Below the pieces are notes generated by a model, which was not told the DNA's origin, ran no database searches, and was given only the letters and a program-made list of their open reading frames with translations. Of a stretch of 64,000 bases of DNA, positions 1 through 7,779 are shown piece by piece. Numbering within the stretch: position 1 is the stretch's first letter; every line of letters starts with the position of its first letter. The translations under genes were made by a program, and so were the position numbers. The DNA comes from Salana multivorans (GTDB taxonomy: Bacteria > Actinomycetota > Actinomycetes > Actinomycetales > Beutenbergiaceae), in assembly GCF_003751805.1 (NCBI RefSeq), contig NZ_RKHQ01000002.1, forward strand, positions 310,001 to 374,000, written 5' to 3'.

Positions 1-155
1 GCGATCGTGAGCTCCAGCCGGCTGAGCATGCGGACGTCGCCGTGGTACACGCCCTGGGCTCCGCTCGCGCGGAGCTGGCCGTCCGTCGCGGTCCACACCT
101 GGGTCGGCGCCGCCGCGACGGGGCGGAGGTCGTGAAGGAACGGCTGGAGCGACAT
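1..155 (-). CDS. Glycogen debranching enzyme-type protein, N-terminal fragment
   Basis: Only the first 51 codons lie in the window; the gene continues beyond position 1. The ATG at 155-153 is preceded by AAGGAGT, a good ribosome binding site. The peptide runs from a Pro-rich N-terminus to GVYHGDVRMLSRLEL. This matches the conserved 'G-hydrophobic-Y-x-x-D-x-R-h-L-S-x-x-E-L' signature of the N-terminal bis domain of amylo-alpha-1,6-glucosidase/glycogen debranching enzymes (GDE_N_bis). It is divergent from a LacI-type regulator and a sugar ABC transporter, which fits a maltooligosaccharide or related glucan catabolic role. The family call rests on one motif, and the catalytic part is out of view. 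Confidence 0.65.
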   Translation of the reverse strand, partial: MSLQPFLHDLRPVAAAPTQVWTATDGQLRASGAQGVYHGDVRMLSRLELTI

Positions 156-216
156 CGGGCGGGACTCCTTCGGCGCGGGCGTCGGTGACGCTTCGGTAAC
201 GCTGTGGCCGATGCAC

Positions 217-265
217 TTGACACGCTCTCACGGGTCGGGCAATCTCAAGCCACTTGATCGATCAA
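217..265 (+). promoter_or_regulatory. Promoter and palindromic operator of the LacI-type regulator gene
   Basis: A consensus -35 TTGACA (217-222) is followed after 17 nt by a -10-like CAATCT (240-245). Just downstream of the predicted transcription start lies the perfect 12-bp palindrome TTGATCGATCAA (254-265). It has the central CG typical of LacI-family operators. The position suggests autorepression by roadblock and possibly control of the divergent debranching gene, whose ATG is about 100 bp away. The palindrome is seen; its binding by the adjacent regulator is inferred. Confidence 0.6.
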
Positions 266-381
266 ACCAGAACCACCGTAGCGGACCGGGGCGTCGATGC
301 AACAGTCTCCCGGAGCAGATGGCGGGGGCGGGTCGACCGGCGCGGGTGCCGACGACGAGAACACCAGGGGAGGAGGTCGAC

Positions 382-1440
382 GTGACCGAGAAGCGTCCGA
401 CGCTCGCGAGCGTCGCGGCCCAGGCCGGGGTGTCCCGGCAGACGGTCTCGAACGTGCTCAACGCGCCCGACCTCGTGCTGCCCGACACCCGCCGCCGCGT
501 GCTCGAGGCGATCGAGGCGAGCGGCTACCGCCGCAACCACGCCGCGCGCCAGCTCCGGACCCGCCGGTCCAACCAGATCGGTCTCGCCGTGCGCCCCGCC
601 GGCGACGGCGCCTCCCGCCAGGTGCTCGACCAGTTCCTCCACGCGCTCGTCGAGGAGGCGCAGCGCCTGGAGTACCGCGTCGTCATGTTCTCGGTCGAGG
701 ACGACGCGGCCGAGATCGAGGCCTTCGCCTCCCTCATGGCGACCTCGGACATCGACGGCTTCGTCCTCACCGACACCGACGACGACGACCCGCGCACCGC
801 CTGGCTGACCGAGCGCGACGTGCCGTTCGTCGCGTTCGGCCGCCCCTGGGGCAACGCGGACGCGGCCCACGCCTGGATCGACGTCGACGGCGCCGCCGGT
901 GAGCGCGACGCGACGACCCACCTCGCCGACCTCGGCTACCGCCGGATCGCCTTCCTCGGCTGGACCGAGGGCGGGTCCGGCCGCGACCGGCGCGCCGGCT
1001 GGCTCGCGGCCCTGAGCGAGCGCGGCCTGGCCGGCGACCCGCTCGAGCGGTTCGTCGACGGCGACTCGACCGCCGGCGCCGCGAGCGCCGCGCGGGAGCT
1101 GTTCGACGCCGGAGCCGACGCAGTCGTGTGCGCGTCGGACGCCCTCGCCATCGGGGCGCTCGTCACCGCCCGCGAGCGGATCGCCCGGGGCACGCTCCGC
1201 GCGCCGATCGGACTGGTCGGGTTCGACGACTCACCGGTCGCGCAGGCGCTCGGGCTGTCCAGCGTCGCCCAGCCGATCCGGACCGTCGCGCAGCTCGCCG
1301 TCCGCTCGCTCCTCGACCAGCTCGCCGGCCTCGACGTCGCCCAGGTCCACGAGCTGGTCGCGCCGGTGCTCCGGCCGCGGGCCAGCTCGCGGTTCCGCCT
1401 CGACGAGAACGACGACGAGGAGGCCCCGGCGGCTCCCTGA
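382..1440 (+). CDS. LacI-family transcriptional regulator
   Basis: A 352-residue repressor of the LacI/GalR family. The helix-turn-helix sits at residues 7-27 (TLASVAAQAGVSRQTVSNVLN). It is followed by a hinge region and a periplasmic-binding-protein-like effector domain to the C-terminus. GTG at 382 was chosen as start because AGGAGG lies at 371-376 and the family normally begins just before the HTH. An ATG at 211 is in frame but would add 57 low-quality residues overlapping the promoter and operator. It sits directly upstream of a CUT1 sugar ABC transporter and divergent from a debranching-type enzyme. It probably senses a sugar derived from glucan breakdown and represses these genes. The ligand cannot be told from sequence. 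Confidence 0.9.
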   Translation: MTEKRPTLASVAAQAGVSRQTVSNVLNAPDLVLPDTRRRVLEAIEASGYRRNHAARQLRTRRSNQIGLAVRPAGDGASRQVLDQFLHALVEEAQRLEYRVVMFSVEDDAAEIEAFASLMATSDIDGFVLTDTDDDDPRTAWLTERDVPFVAFGRPWGNADAAHAWIDVDGAAGERDATTHLADLGYRRIAFLGWTEGGSGRDRRAGWLAALSERGLAGDPLERFVDGDSTAGAASAARELFDAGADAVVCASDALAIGALVTARERIARGTLRAPIGLVGFDDSPVAQALGLSSVAQPIRTVAQLAVRSLLDQLAGLDVAQVHELVAPVLRPRASSRFRLDENDDEEAPAAP

Positions 1441-1564
1441 CGCGTCGGCGCCGCTCCCGGCCGGCCGACCAGCCCACCCGTCCACCCACCGACCAACCCC
1501 GATCGACAACCTCTGAACGACGGCCGGTCCCTCAGCCGGTCGCCCTCGATGAATGGAGACACCG

Positions 1565-2848
1565 ATGTCCACCACCAACCGACGTCTCGGCCTCGCGGTC
1601 ACCGCGACCGCCGTCGCGCTCGTCCTCGCCGCCTGCGGTGGCGGCGGCTTCGACGACGACGGCGGGTCGACCGACGCCGCCACCGACTCCACGGCAACGA
1701 CCGACGGGGGCGACTCCGGGACGGACGAGGGCTCGGGCTCCGGCCTCGACATCCTCATCGCGTCCTCCGGCGACGCGGAGACCGCGGCGGTCCAGGACGC
1801 CGTCGCCGCCTGGTCCGCGTCCTCGGGCGTCGAGGCCTCCGTGCGCGTGGCCTCCGACCTCAACCAGGAGCTCGCGCAGGGCTTCGCGGCGGGGACCCCG
1901 GCCGACATCTTTTACGTGAGCACCGACGCGTTCCCTGGTCTGGCCGCGAATGGATCGATCAAAGCGTACTTCGACGAGCTCGGGAACAAGGCCGACTTCT
2001 ACCCCACGCTCGTGGACTCCTTCACCTACGACGGCACGCCGTACTGTGCCCCGAAGGACTTCTCGACGCTCGCTCTCGTCATCAACGACGACCAGTGGGC
2101 GGCGGCCGGCCTCACCGAGGCCGACTACCCGACCGACTGGGCGAGCCTCAAGACCGTCGCCGAGAAGCTCGCGACCGGCGAGTCGACCGCGCTGAGCTTC
2201 GGCCCGGAGTGGCAGCGGATCGGCACGTTCATGGCCCAGGCGGGCGGCACGCTCGTCGAGGACGGCGCCGCCGTCGTCGACTCGCCCGCGAACACGGAGG
2301 CGCTGACCTACGTCAAGGACCTCATGTCGGCCGGCCTGGTCAGGTACCCGGCGGACATCGGCGCCGGCTGGGGTGGCGAGGCGTTCGGAACGGGTGCGGC
2401 GGCCATGACGATCGAGGGCAACTGGATCGTCGGCGCCATGAAGGCCAACTACCCGGACGTGAGCTGGACGGCGATCGAGCTGCCGTCCGGCGCGGCCGGC
2501 AAGGGCACGCTCCAGTTCACCAACTGCTGGGGCATCGCGACCGACTCCGACCAGCAGGCCGACGCGGTCGAGCTGGTCGAGTTCCTGACCTCCGCCGAGC
2601 AGCAGATGGCGTTCGCGAACGCGTTCGGCGTCATGCCGTCGATCTCGACGGTCGCCGACGAGTGGAAGACCGCGTTCCCGGAGCAGGAGGCGTTCCTCGC
2701 GGGCGCCGACTACGCGCAGGGCGTCCCGCCCGTCCAGGGCATCGCCGACGTGCTGTCCGACTTCAACTCCCAGCTCGAGACGCTCAGCTCGACGGACCCG
2801 GCGACCATCCTGACGTCGGTCCAGGGCAACCTCCAGGCGATCCTGTAG
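1565..2848 (+). CDS. Sugar ABC transporter, extracellular solute-binding lipoprotein
   Basis: A 427-residue family 1 extracellular solute-binding protein (MalE-like, CUT1 class). A signal peptide ends in the lipobox L-A-A-C with lipidated Cys24, followed by a Gly/Asp/Ser/Thr-rich linker and a two-lobe binding fold. ATG 1565 is preferred because GGAG (1555-1558) sits six bases upstream; an in-frame ATG at 1553 would lack such a site. It captures the sugar outside the membrane and delivers it to the two permeases encoded next. No ATPase gene is present, as usual for CUT1 systems that share an MsiK-like ATPase encoded elsewhere. Maltodextrin is a plausible substrate from the debranching-gene context, but this is inference. 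Confidence 0.9.
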   Translation: MSTTNRRLGLAVTATAVALVLAACGGGGFDDDGGSTDAATDSTATTDGGDSGTDEGSGSGLDILIASSGDAETAAVQDAVAAWSASSGVEASVRVASDLNQELAQGFAAGTPADIFYVSTDAFPGLAANGSIKAYFDELGNKADFYPTLVDSFTYDGTPYCAPKDFSTLALVINDDQWAAAGLTEADYPTDWASLKTVAEKLATGESTALSFGPEWQRIGTFMAQAGGTLVEDGAAVVDSPANTEALTYVKDLMSAGLVRYPADIGAGWGGEAFGTGAAAMTIEGNWIVGAMKANYPDVSWTAIELPSGAAGKGTLQFTNCWGIATDSDQQADAVELVEFLTSAEQQMAFANAFGVMPSISTVADEWKTAFPEQEAFLAGADYAQGVPPVQGIADVLSDFNSQLETLSSTDPATILTSVQGNLQAIL

Positions 2849-2888
2849 TCGGTCGGGCCCCGGCTCGACCGACCCGGACGGAGTCGAC

Positions 2889-4013
2889 ATGACCGCAACG
2901 ACGCCGACACCGGAGGCGACCAGCGTCGTCGCCCCGCGGCGGGGTGCTCCGGCACCCCGCCGCGGGGGCGGGCGCTCCACCTCCCGGAACCTCGCGGGCT
3001 GGGTGTTCGTCTCACCCATGCTCCTCATCCTCGGGCTGTTCCTCGTGCTCCCGATCGTCATGGCCGCCTGGGTGTCGATCTCCGACTGGGGTGGCCGGGG
3101 CAGCCCGTTCGCCTCCACCGTCGGGTTCGTCGGGGGCGAGAACTACCAGAAGCTCCTCACCGGCGGCGGCCTCGCGCAGAAGGACTTCGCGACGTCGCTG
3201 CGCAACAACGCCTACTACGTGCTCCTCGTGGTGCCGCTGCAGACGGCGCTCTCGCTGGGGCTCGCGGTGCTCGTGAACCGTCGGGCGCTGCGCGGACGGG
3301 GGTTCTTCCGGACGGCCTTCTACTTCCCGTCCGTCACCAGCTCCGTCGCGATCACCGTGGTGTTCCTGTTCCTCTTCACGGCCTCGGGCGCGGTCAATCG
3401 GGTCCTGGCCTGGGTCGGCATCCACGGGCCGAACTGGGTGAACGACCCGCGCGGTGTCATCCACATCGTCCTCGGGGTGTTCGGCGTCGACTCGCCGCCG
3501 CCCGCGCTCCAGTCGGCACCCCTGCTCGGGCTGCCGTGGTGGCAGTGGATCGCGGGACCGAGCGTGTCGATGTGCGTGTTCATCTTCATGGCGATCTTCA
3601 CGACCTCCGGGACGTTCATGCTGCTGTTCATCGCGGCGCTGCAGAACATCTCTGGCGAGATCGACGAGGCCGCCCAGGTGGACGGAGCGAACGGCCGGCA
3701 GCGGCTGTTCCGCGTCACGATCCCGATGCTCCGCCCGACCATCTTCACCGTCGTGACGCTCGGGCTCATCGGCACCTGGCAGGTGTTCGACCAGATCTAC
3801 ACCGGGACCCAGGGCGGCCCGGCGAAGACCACGCTGACGCCGGCGTTCCTGTCCTACCAGACGTCGTTCATCAGCCAGAACTGGGGTCAGGGCGCCGCGA
3901 TCGCGTTCATCCTGTTCGCGATCATCGTCGCCCTGACGGTGCTGCAGCGGTTCGCGCTGCGCGAGCGGGGCGTCCCGCGTCGCAAGCGGTTCACGAAGGG
4001 AGACGCGGCATGA
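2889..4013 (+). CDS. Sugar ABC transporter permease (MalF-like)
   Basis: A 374-residue inner-membrane permease of the binding-protein-dependent family. After a Pro/Arg-rich cytoplasmic N-terminus come several hydrophobic segments, the first at about residues 37-63. The ATPase-coupling EAA loop is at 260-266 (EAA-x3-G). An extracytoplasmic insert with many Pro and Trp lies around 180-220. The stop overlaps the ATG of the next permease by 4 bp (ATGA), so the two are translationally coupled. It pairs with that gene to form the membrane channel for the substrate bound by the preceding lipoprotein. Confidence 0.9.
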   Translation: MTATTPTPEATSVVAPRRGAPAPRRGGGRSTSRNLAGWVFVSPMLLILGLFLVLPIVMAAWVSISDWGGRGSPFASTVGFVGGENYQKLLTGGGLAQKDFATSLRNNAYYVLLVVPLQTALSLGLAVLVNRRALRGRGFFRTAFYFPSVTSSVAITVVFLFLFTASGAVNRVLAWVGIHGPNWVNDPRGVIHIVLGVFGVDSPPPALQSAPLLGLPWWQWIAGPSVSMCVFIFMAIFTTSGTFMLLFIAALQNISGEIDEAAQVDGANGRQRLFRVTIPMLRPTIFTVVTLGLIGTWQVFDQIYTGTQGGPAKTTLTPAFLSYQTSFISQNWGQGAAIAFILFAIIVALTVLQRFALRERGVPRRKRFTKGDAA

Positions 4014-4900
4014 GCGCCGTCCAGACGGTCGACGCCCCGGTGCAGCGGACGGAGCGGACGCGGGTCGTGTCGCCGGGGGTCATGGCGGCGACGTCGCTGA
4101 CGTACGCACTGCTGGTGGTCCTCGCCATCATCTACGTGTTCCCGTTCCTCATCTCCGTCGCGACGTCGTTCAAGCCCGATGCCGAGGCGACCCAGAGCCC
4201 GCTCTCGCTCATCCCCGAGACGTTCACGACCGCGGCCTACGAGCGGCTGTTCCTCAACTCGGACTTCCCGCTGTGGTTCCGCAACTCGGTCATCGTGGCG
4301 ATCGTCGTGACGGCGGGGCGGATCTTCTTCAACTCCCTCGCGGGGTACGCGCTGGCGCGGATCCCGTTCAAGGGGCGGGGGATCATCTTCGGCGCCCTCG
4401 TGGCCGTCATGGCGGTGCCCGGCGTCGTGCTGCTCATCCCGAAGTTCCTCGTCATCAAGCAGCTCGGGATCTACAACTCCTTCGCCGGCCTCATCATCCC
4501 GCTGCTCGCCGACGCGGCCGGCATCTTCATCATGAAGAACTTCTTCGAGTCGATCCCGCCGTCCGTCGAGGAGGCGGCCCGGCTCGACGGCGCCGGCACG
4601 TTCCGCACGTTCTGGTCCGTCGTGCTCCCGATGGCCGTCCCGGCGCTCGTCACGATCTCGATCCTGTCCTTCCAGGGGTCGTGGAACGAGCTGTCGCACT
4701 TCATCATCGCGTCGCAGTCGCCCGACCTCGTCACGCTGACGAAGGGTGTCGCGCAGCTCTCGTCCGGCACGCTCGGGCAGGGGACGCAGTACCCGCTCAA
4801 GCTCGGGGCGGCGGTCATCATGACGATCCCCGTCGCGATCCTGTTCTTCGTCTTCCAGAAGCGGATCATGAACGCGTCGGCTGGGGCCGTGAAGGAGTAG
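4010..4900 (+). CDS. Sugar ABC transporter permease (MalG-like)
   Basis: A 296-residue permease of the MalG class. The first transmembrane segment is at about 27-50, followed by the SFKPDAE-type turn seen in this class. The EAA loop is at 188-194 (EAA-R-L-D-G). Further helices run to a short Lys/Arg-containing C-terminus. The ATG at 4010 overlaps the previous stop. A longer open frame upstream is an artefact of GC bias. It forms a heterodimeric channel with the preceding gene. Transcription of the operon probably ends at the nested inverted repeat just downstream. Confidence 0.92.
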   Translation: MSAVQTVDAPVQRTERTRVVSPGVMAATSLTYALLVVLAIIYVFPFLISVATSFKPDAEATQSPLSLIPETFTTAAYERLFLNSDFPLWFRNSVIVAIVVTAGRIFFNSLAGYALARIPFKGRGIIFGALVAVMAVPGVVLLIPKFLVIKQLGIYNSFAGLIIPLLADAAGIFIMKNFFESIPPSVEEAARLDGAGTFRTFWSVVLPMAVPALVTISILSFQGSWNELSHFIIASQSPDLVTLTKGVAQLSSGTLGQGTQYPLKLGAAVIMTIPVAILFFVFQKRIMNASAGAVKE

Positions 4901-4905
4901 GGAGC

Positions 4906-4957
4906 CCTCCCGCGCGTGAGGCGCGCGCGTGAGGCGCGCCTCCGGGGGTGCGGGAGG
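4906..4957 (+). terminator. Nested hairpin after the ABC operon
   Basis: The inner stem GAGGCGCGC (4918-4926) pairs with GCGCGCCTC (4934-4942) around a 7-nt loop. An outer stem CCTCCCGC (4906-4913) pairs with GCGGGAGG (4950-4957). There is no T run, as is common in GC-rich actinobacteria. The outer arm contains the GGGAGG that would serve as ribosome binding site for the next gene, so it could also attenuate translation. Confidence 0.55.
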
Positions 4958-4965
4958 ATGGTGGC

Positions 4966-5322
4966 GTGAGCGAGTACCGGGACCTGGTCGACGCCGTCCG
5001 GGAGTTCAGCGAGGAGCGCGGGTGGACGCCGGTCCAGACGCCGAAGAACCTCGCCATGGCGATCTGCGGCGAGGCGGGTGAGCTCGCGGCCGAGCTGCAG
5101 TGGGTCGAGAGCTCCGAGAGCGTCGACCTCCTCGCGGCCGACCCCGAGCTGCGCCGCCGGGTCGCCGACGAGATGGCCGACGTCCTCATCTACCTCACCC
5201 GGATGGAGAGCGTCACGGGGATCGACCTCGTCGCGGCCGCCGAGGCCAAGCTCGCGCGCAACCGGGAGCGGTTCCCCGTCGGGGCGCCCTACCGCCTGCG
5301 ATCCGATCGCCACAGCTCCTGA
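4966..5322 (+). CDS. MazG-like nucleotide pyrophosphohydrolase
   Basis: A 118-residue all-alpha NTP pyrophosphatase of the MazG/DCTPP1 type. The metal-binding motif is EAGEL at 36-40 (ICGEAGELAAELQW), with the second motif DEMADV at 68-73. Single-domain length and the ELQW sequence favour the dCTPase-like subgroup that removes non-canonical dNTPs. GTG 4966 is chosen over an upstream in-frame GTG because GGGAGG (4952-4957) is correctly spaced; a GAGGAT -10-like element also ends six bases before it. It stands alone between the sugar transporter and a cupin gene, so a house-cleaning role is inferred. Confidence 0.85.
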   Translation: MSEYRDLVDAVREFSEERGWTPVQTPKNLAMAICGEAGELAAELQWVESSESVDLLAADPELRRRVADEMADVLIYLTRMESVTGIDLVAAAEAKLARNRERFPVGAPYRLRSDRHSS

Positions 5323-5469
5323 GTCCGCGTCGTCGTGCCGCGTCCCGGCGCGTCTCCTGGTTCGCCTCCTGGCGCGCGTGCGCCGCTCCCGCCGGTGCCC
5401 TTGCGCGCCGCGGGAGGATGGACGTGACGAGGGCACGACGGAGCTGGTGACGGGACGGAGGTCGGGGCC

Positions 5470-5811
5470 ATGGCAGACATCGCGGGACTGACGACGACGG
5501 CGCTGGAGGCCGCCCGCGTCCATCCGCACGGACGGCACGCCGAGCTGGTGGCGCACGACGGGGAGCTGCGCCAGACCCTGCTCGCGCTCGTGGCGGGCGC
5601 CACGCTCGGTGAGCACAACTCCCCGCACGCGGCGACGATGTTCGTGCTGCGCGGGCGCGTCCGCGTCCTGGTCGACGAGCGGGTCCAGGCCGAGCTCGGC
5701 GAGGGCGAGCTGTGGGTGCTGACGCACGAGCGGCACGCCGTGGCGGCGCCGGAGGACGCGGTGTTCCTGCTGACGACCGTGACCGGTGTCGGCGAGCCGT
5801 CCCACGGGTAG
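5470..5811 (+). CDS. Cupin-domain protein
   Basis: A 113-residue single cupin barrel. The first cupin motif is represented by G-x5-H-x2-PH followed by the hydrophobic strand and RG (EHNSPHAATMFVLRGRVRV). A second conserved strand region contains GELWVLTHERHA. ATG 5470 follows a GGAGG-containing leader. Such small cupins bind metal or small ligands. There is no catalytic partner nearby, so the substrate is unknown. It might be a sensor or isomerase of small sugars, but nothing here shows that. Confidence 0.75.
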   Translation: MADIAGLTTTALEAARVHPHGRHAELVAHDGELRQTLLALVAGATLGEHNSPHAATMFVLRGRVRVLVDERVQAELGEGELWVLTHERHAVAAPEDAVFLLTTVTGVGEPSHG

Positions 5812-5975
5812 CTCGTGGCGACGGGCGCGGTGCCGGTCGGGCGGCTCGGGAGCCGAGGTCGGCTGCGGCCGCGCGGGGACGCGTGGTGGTCACCACGGAA
5901 ATGCCTGGTCAGGAGCGCCCCGGTGGGCGATGCTCGAGACGAGGGCCGCGCCGGCGGCCAGGAGAGGAGCTGGTC

Positions 5976-6200
5976 ATGACCGAGAGCTCGAACCCGGAGA
6001 CGACGAAGCCCGCCGACGGCGAGGCGGCTGAGTCCGCCGAGACGCCCCAGGACGCGAAGGCGAAGTTCCGCGCGGCCCTCGAGGCGAAGAAGGCGCGCCA
6101 GGCCGGCTCGCCCGACGGCGGACGCGCGGGCGGGGCCTCGTCGGCGCACGCGCACGGTGCCGCCGGCGGACAGAAGATGTTCCGGCGCAAGTCGGGCTGA
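5976..6200 (+). CDS. DUF5302-like small protein
   Basis: A 74-residue hydrophilic protein rich in Ala, Glu and Lys. The central helix is KAKFRAALEAKKARQ, and a Gly/Ser/Ala/His-rich tail ends in QKMFRRKSG. This helix plus basic FRRK(S/A)G end is characteristic of the actinobacterial DUF5302 family of unknown function. ATG 5976 has a strong AGGAGAGGAG upstream (5959-5968). It probably stands as its own transcription unit. Confidence 0.75.
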   Translation: MTESSNPETTKPADGEAAESAETPQDAKAKFRAALEAKKARQAGSPDGGRAGGASSAHAHGAAGGQKMFRRKSG

Positions 6201-6222
6201 CGCGCCGGGAGGGACTGACCCC

Positions 6223-6228
6223 TAGACT
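6223..6228 (+). promoter_or_regulatory. -10 element for a leaderless start
   Basis: TAGACT ends 8 nt before the GTG at 6237, so transcription would begin at or next to the start codon. No ribosome binding site is present. Confidence 0.55.
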
Positions 6229-6236
6229 GACGGCCC

Positions 6237-6950
6237 GTGACTACTCCAGCCATTCAGCAGCACCTGTCGACGCCCGAGGGTTTCGCGAAGTCCGTCGCCG
6301 CCCGGCGACCCATCCAGGGGGCCGCGCTGGCCTGCCTCGCGCTGGGGATCGGCGGCATCGCGATGAACCTGTTCCAGCTCGGCAGCGCGAGCGACTGGGA
6401 CTGGAGCCTCATGATGCGCTTCTTCTGGGACGCGCAGGCGATCGAGTTCACGGGCTCGCGGTCCGGTCGTGCCGAGGCGTGGCGGTACGCCTACGTCTAC
6501 GGGCCGATCGTGCTGCTCCCGCTGGGGCTGATCCTGCTCGGCATCCACCTCGCGACGAGGTCGAAGTCCGCCGCGGGCCTCTACGAGGCCTACCGCGAGC
6601 GGGGCTGGGTCGGACGTCAGTGGGCCGTGGGGCTCACGGTGCCGAACGGCAACGCGAAGGTCGCGATCGCCTTCGTCTCGCACCCGAGCGTGCCCGACGC
6701 CGCCTTCGAGGCGGCCGGCCACCGCTACGCGGCCTACCTCGACTCGCTCGACAAGAAGGCGCGCAAGGCCGCGACCACCGCGGCGGTCAAGGCCGGCGTG
6801 CTCACGGGCGTCAGCGCCGCCGCGCTGCTGCCCGACCTCGATCCGGCGATCCTCGCGGCGCCGCTCCAGCCCAAGGGGGACTTCGTCGTCGTCGTACCCC
6901 CGGCCGCGGGCGGCAAGGGCGCGACGCAGGTGCTCCCGATCCGGGAGTAG
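6237..6950 (+). CDS. Conserved actinobacterial membrane protein, unknown function
   Basis: A 237-residue protein that I do not recognise. It has two clear hydrophobic segments (about 25-45 and 85-102). Between them is a region rich in Trp and Asp, and after them a soluble C-terminal domain of about 130 residues with alternating Ala/Lys and a final hydrophobic strand. The GTG at 6237 lacks a ribosome binding site but has a -10-like TAGACT 8 nt upstream, so a leaderless transcript is likely. Its stop abuts the stop of the convergent lipoprotein gene with no gap. Confidence 0.7.
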   Translation: MTTPAIQQHLSTPEGFAKSVAARRPIQGAALACLALGIGGIAMNLFQLGSASDWDWSLMMRFFWDAQAIEFTGSRSGRAEAWRYAYVYGPIVLLPLGLILLGIHLATRSKSAAGLYEAYRERGWVGRQWAVGLTVPNGNAKVAIAFVSHPSVPDAAFEAAGHRYAAYLDSLDKKARKAATTAAVKAGVLTGVSAAALLPDLDPAILAAPLQPKGDFVVVVPPAAGGKGATQVLPIRE

Positions 6951-7739
6951 TCAGGGGCAGCGCTCGGCCACGTGGGCCGCGTCGCCCGAGGGGGCGAGGA
7001 GCCGGTCGCGCAGCACCGACCGCTCGGGCAGGATCCCGGCCGCGCACATCGCCCGGTACGCCGCCGGCTCGACGTACTCGACGTCGAGCACGACGTCGTA
7101 GACCGCCTCGTACGTCGCGCACTCCTCGTACTGGCCGCACTCCTCGGCCAGGACGAGGTCGAAGCCGGCCGCGCGCCCTCGCTCGGCGAGCTCGGCGGCG
7201 TTCTTCTGCGCGACCGCGAGCCCGTGTCCGTGCGCGACGTCGATGAGCAACCGGGCCAGGGCGAGGTTGTCCTCCGGCGTGAGTGCCCCGTCCGAGCGCA
7301 GGTAGGAGTCGAGGTTGTCGAGCTCGACGGCATCGAACCCCGCCTCCGCGCAGTGAGCGACGAGCCGGGCCTGCCGGTCGGCGATCCGCTCGCGGTTCTC
7401 GGCCGTCGACGTGTCGAGGATGCGCTCGTCGGGCCAGCCGGGATCGACGAGCTGCTCGCCGTCGTCGTCGAGGACGAGGAGGCCGGCCCAGCTGTCGGCC
7501 TCGCCGGGCTGGGTCTGGAACCCGTTGACGTAGCAGACGTTGTAGCGGCCGTCGGCGACCGGGTCTCCGCTGTCGCGCACCACGATCGCGACGTCGGGCG
7601 CCGGTTCGTACGCGCCGCCGAGCTGGTAGTCGAAGCCGCCGGTCGCGGGCGGCAGGCGCGGGGACGTGGCCGACGCGGCGCAGCCGGACAGGAGCGCCAG
7701 CGCGCCGCACAGGGCGAGAACGCGGGGGGCGACGGCCAT
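6951..7739 (-). CDS. GH114-like (endo-alpha-1,4-polygalactosaminidase family) lipoprotein
   Basis: A 262-residue exported lipoprotein with lipobox L-S-G-C at its N-terminus. The mature part starts with a Y-Q-L-GG-x-Y motif. It continues with a TIM-barrel series: CYVNGFQTQPG, ILDT, a central GFDAVELDNLDSY where family members carry acidic catalytic residues, VAQKNAAEL, LAEECGQY and VLDVEY. These fit the GH114/DUF297-like family related to polygalactosaminidase and the TM1410 fold. Substrate is unknown; cell-wall or capsular galactosamine polymers are typical for characterised members. No ribosome binding site is seen, and TAGGGT lies 6 nt before the ATG. Confidence 0.8.
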   Translation of the reverse strand: MAVAPRVLALCGALALLSGCAASATSPRLPPATGGFDYQLGGAYEPAPDVAIVVRDSGDPVADGRYNVCYVNGFQTQPGEADSWAGLLVLDDDGEQLVDPGWPDERILDTSTAENRERIADRQARLVAHCAEAGFDAVELDNLDSYLRSDGALTPEDNLALARLLIDVAHGHGLAVAQKNAAELAERGRAAGFDLVLAEECGQYEECATYEAVYDVVLDVEYVEPAAYRAMCAAGILPERSVLRDRLLAPSGDAAHVAERCP

Positions 7740-7745
7740 CGGGCC

Positions 7746-7751
7746 ACCCTA
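7746..7751 (-). promoter_or_regulatory. -10 element for a leaderless start
   Basis: On the minus strand TAGGGT ends exactly 6 nt before the ATG at 7739. This is the same spacing seen at many other genes in the window. Confidence 0.55.
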
Positions 7752-7779
7752 GCCCCGGGCCCGGAGGTGCTGCGGGGCA

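Noticed and set aside
4966-5322. MazG-like gene considered as part of a toxin-antitoxin module.
   Set aside because: No MazEF pair is adjacent; the MazEF-type genes lie 27 kb away.
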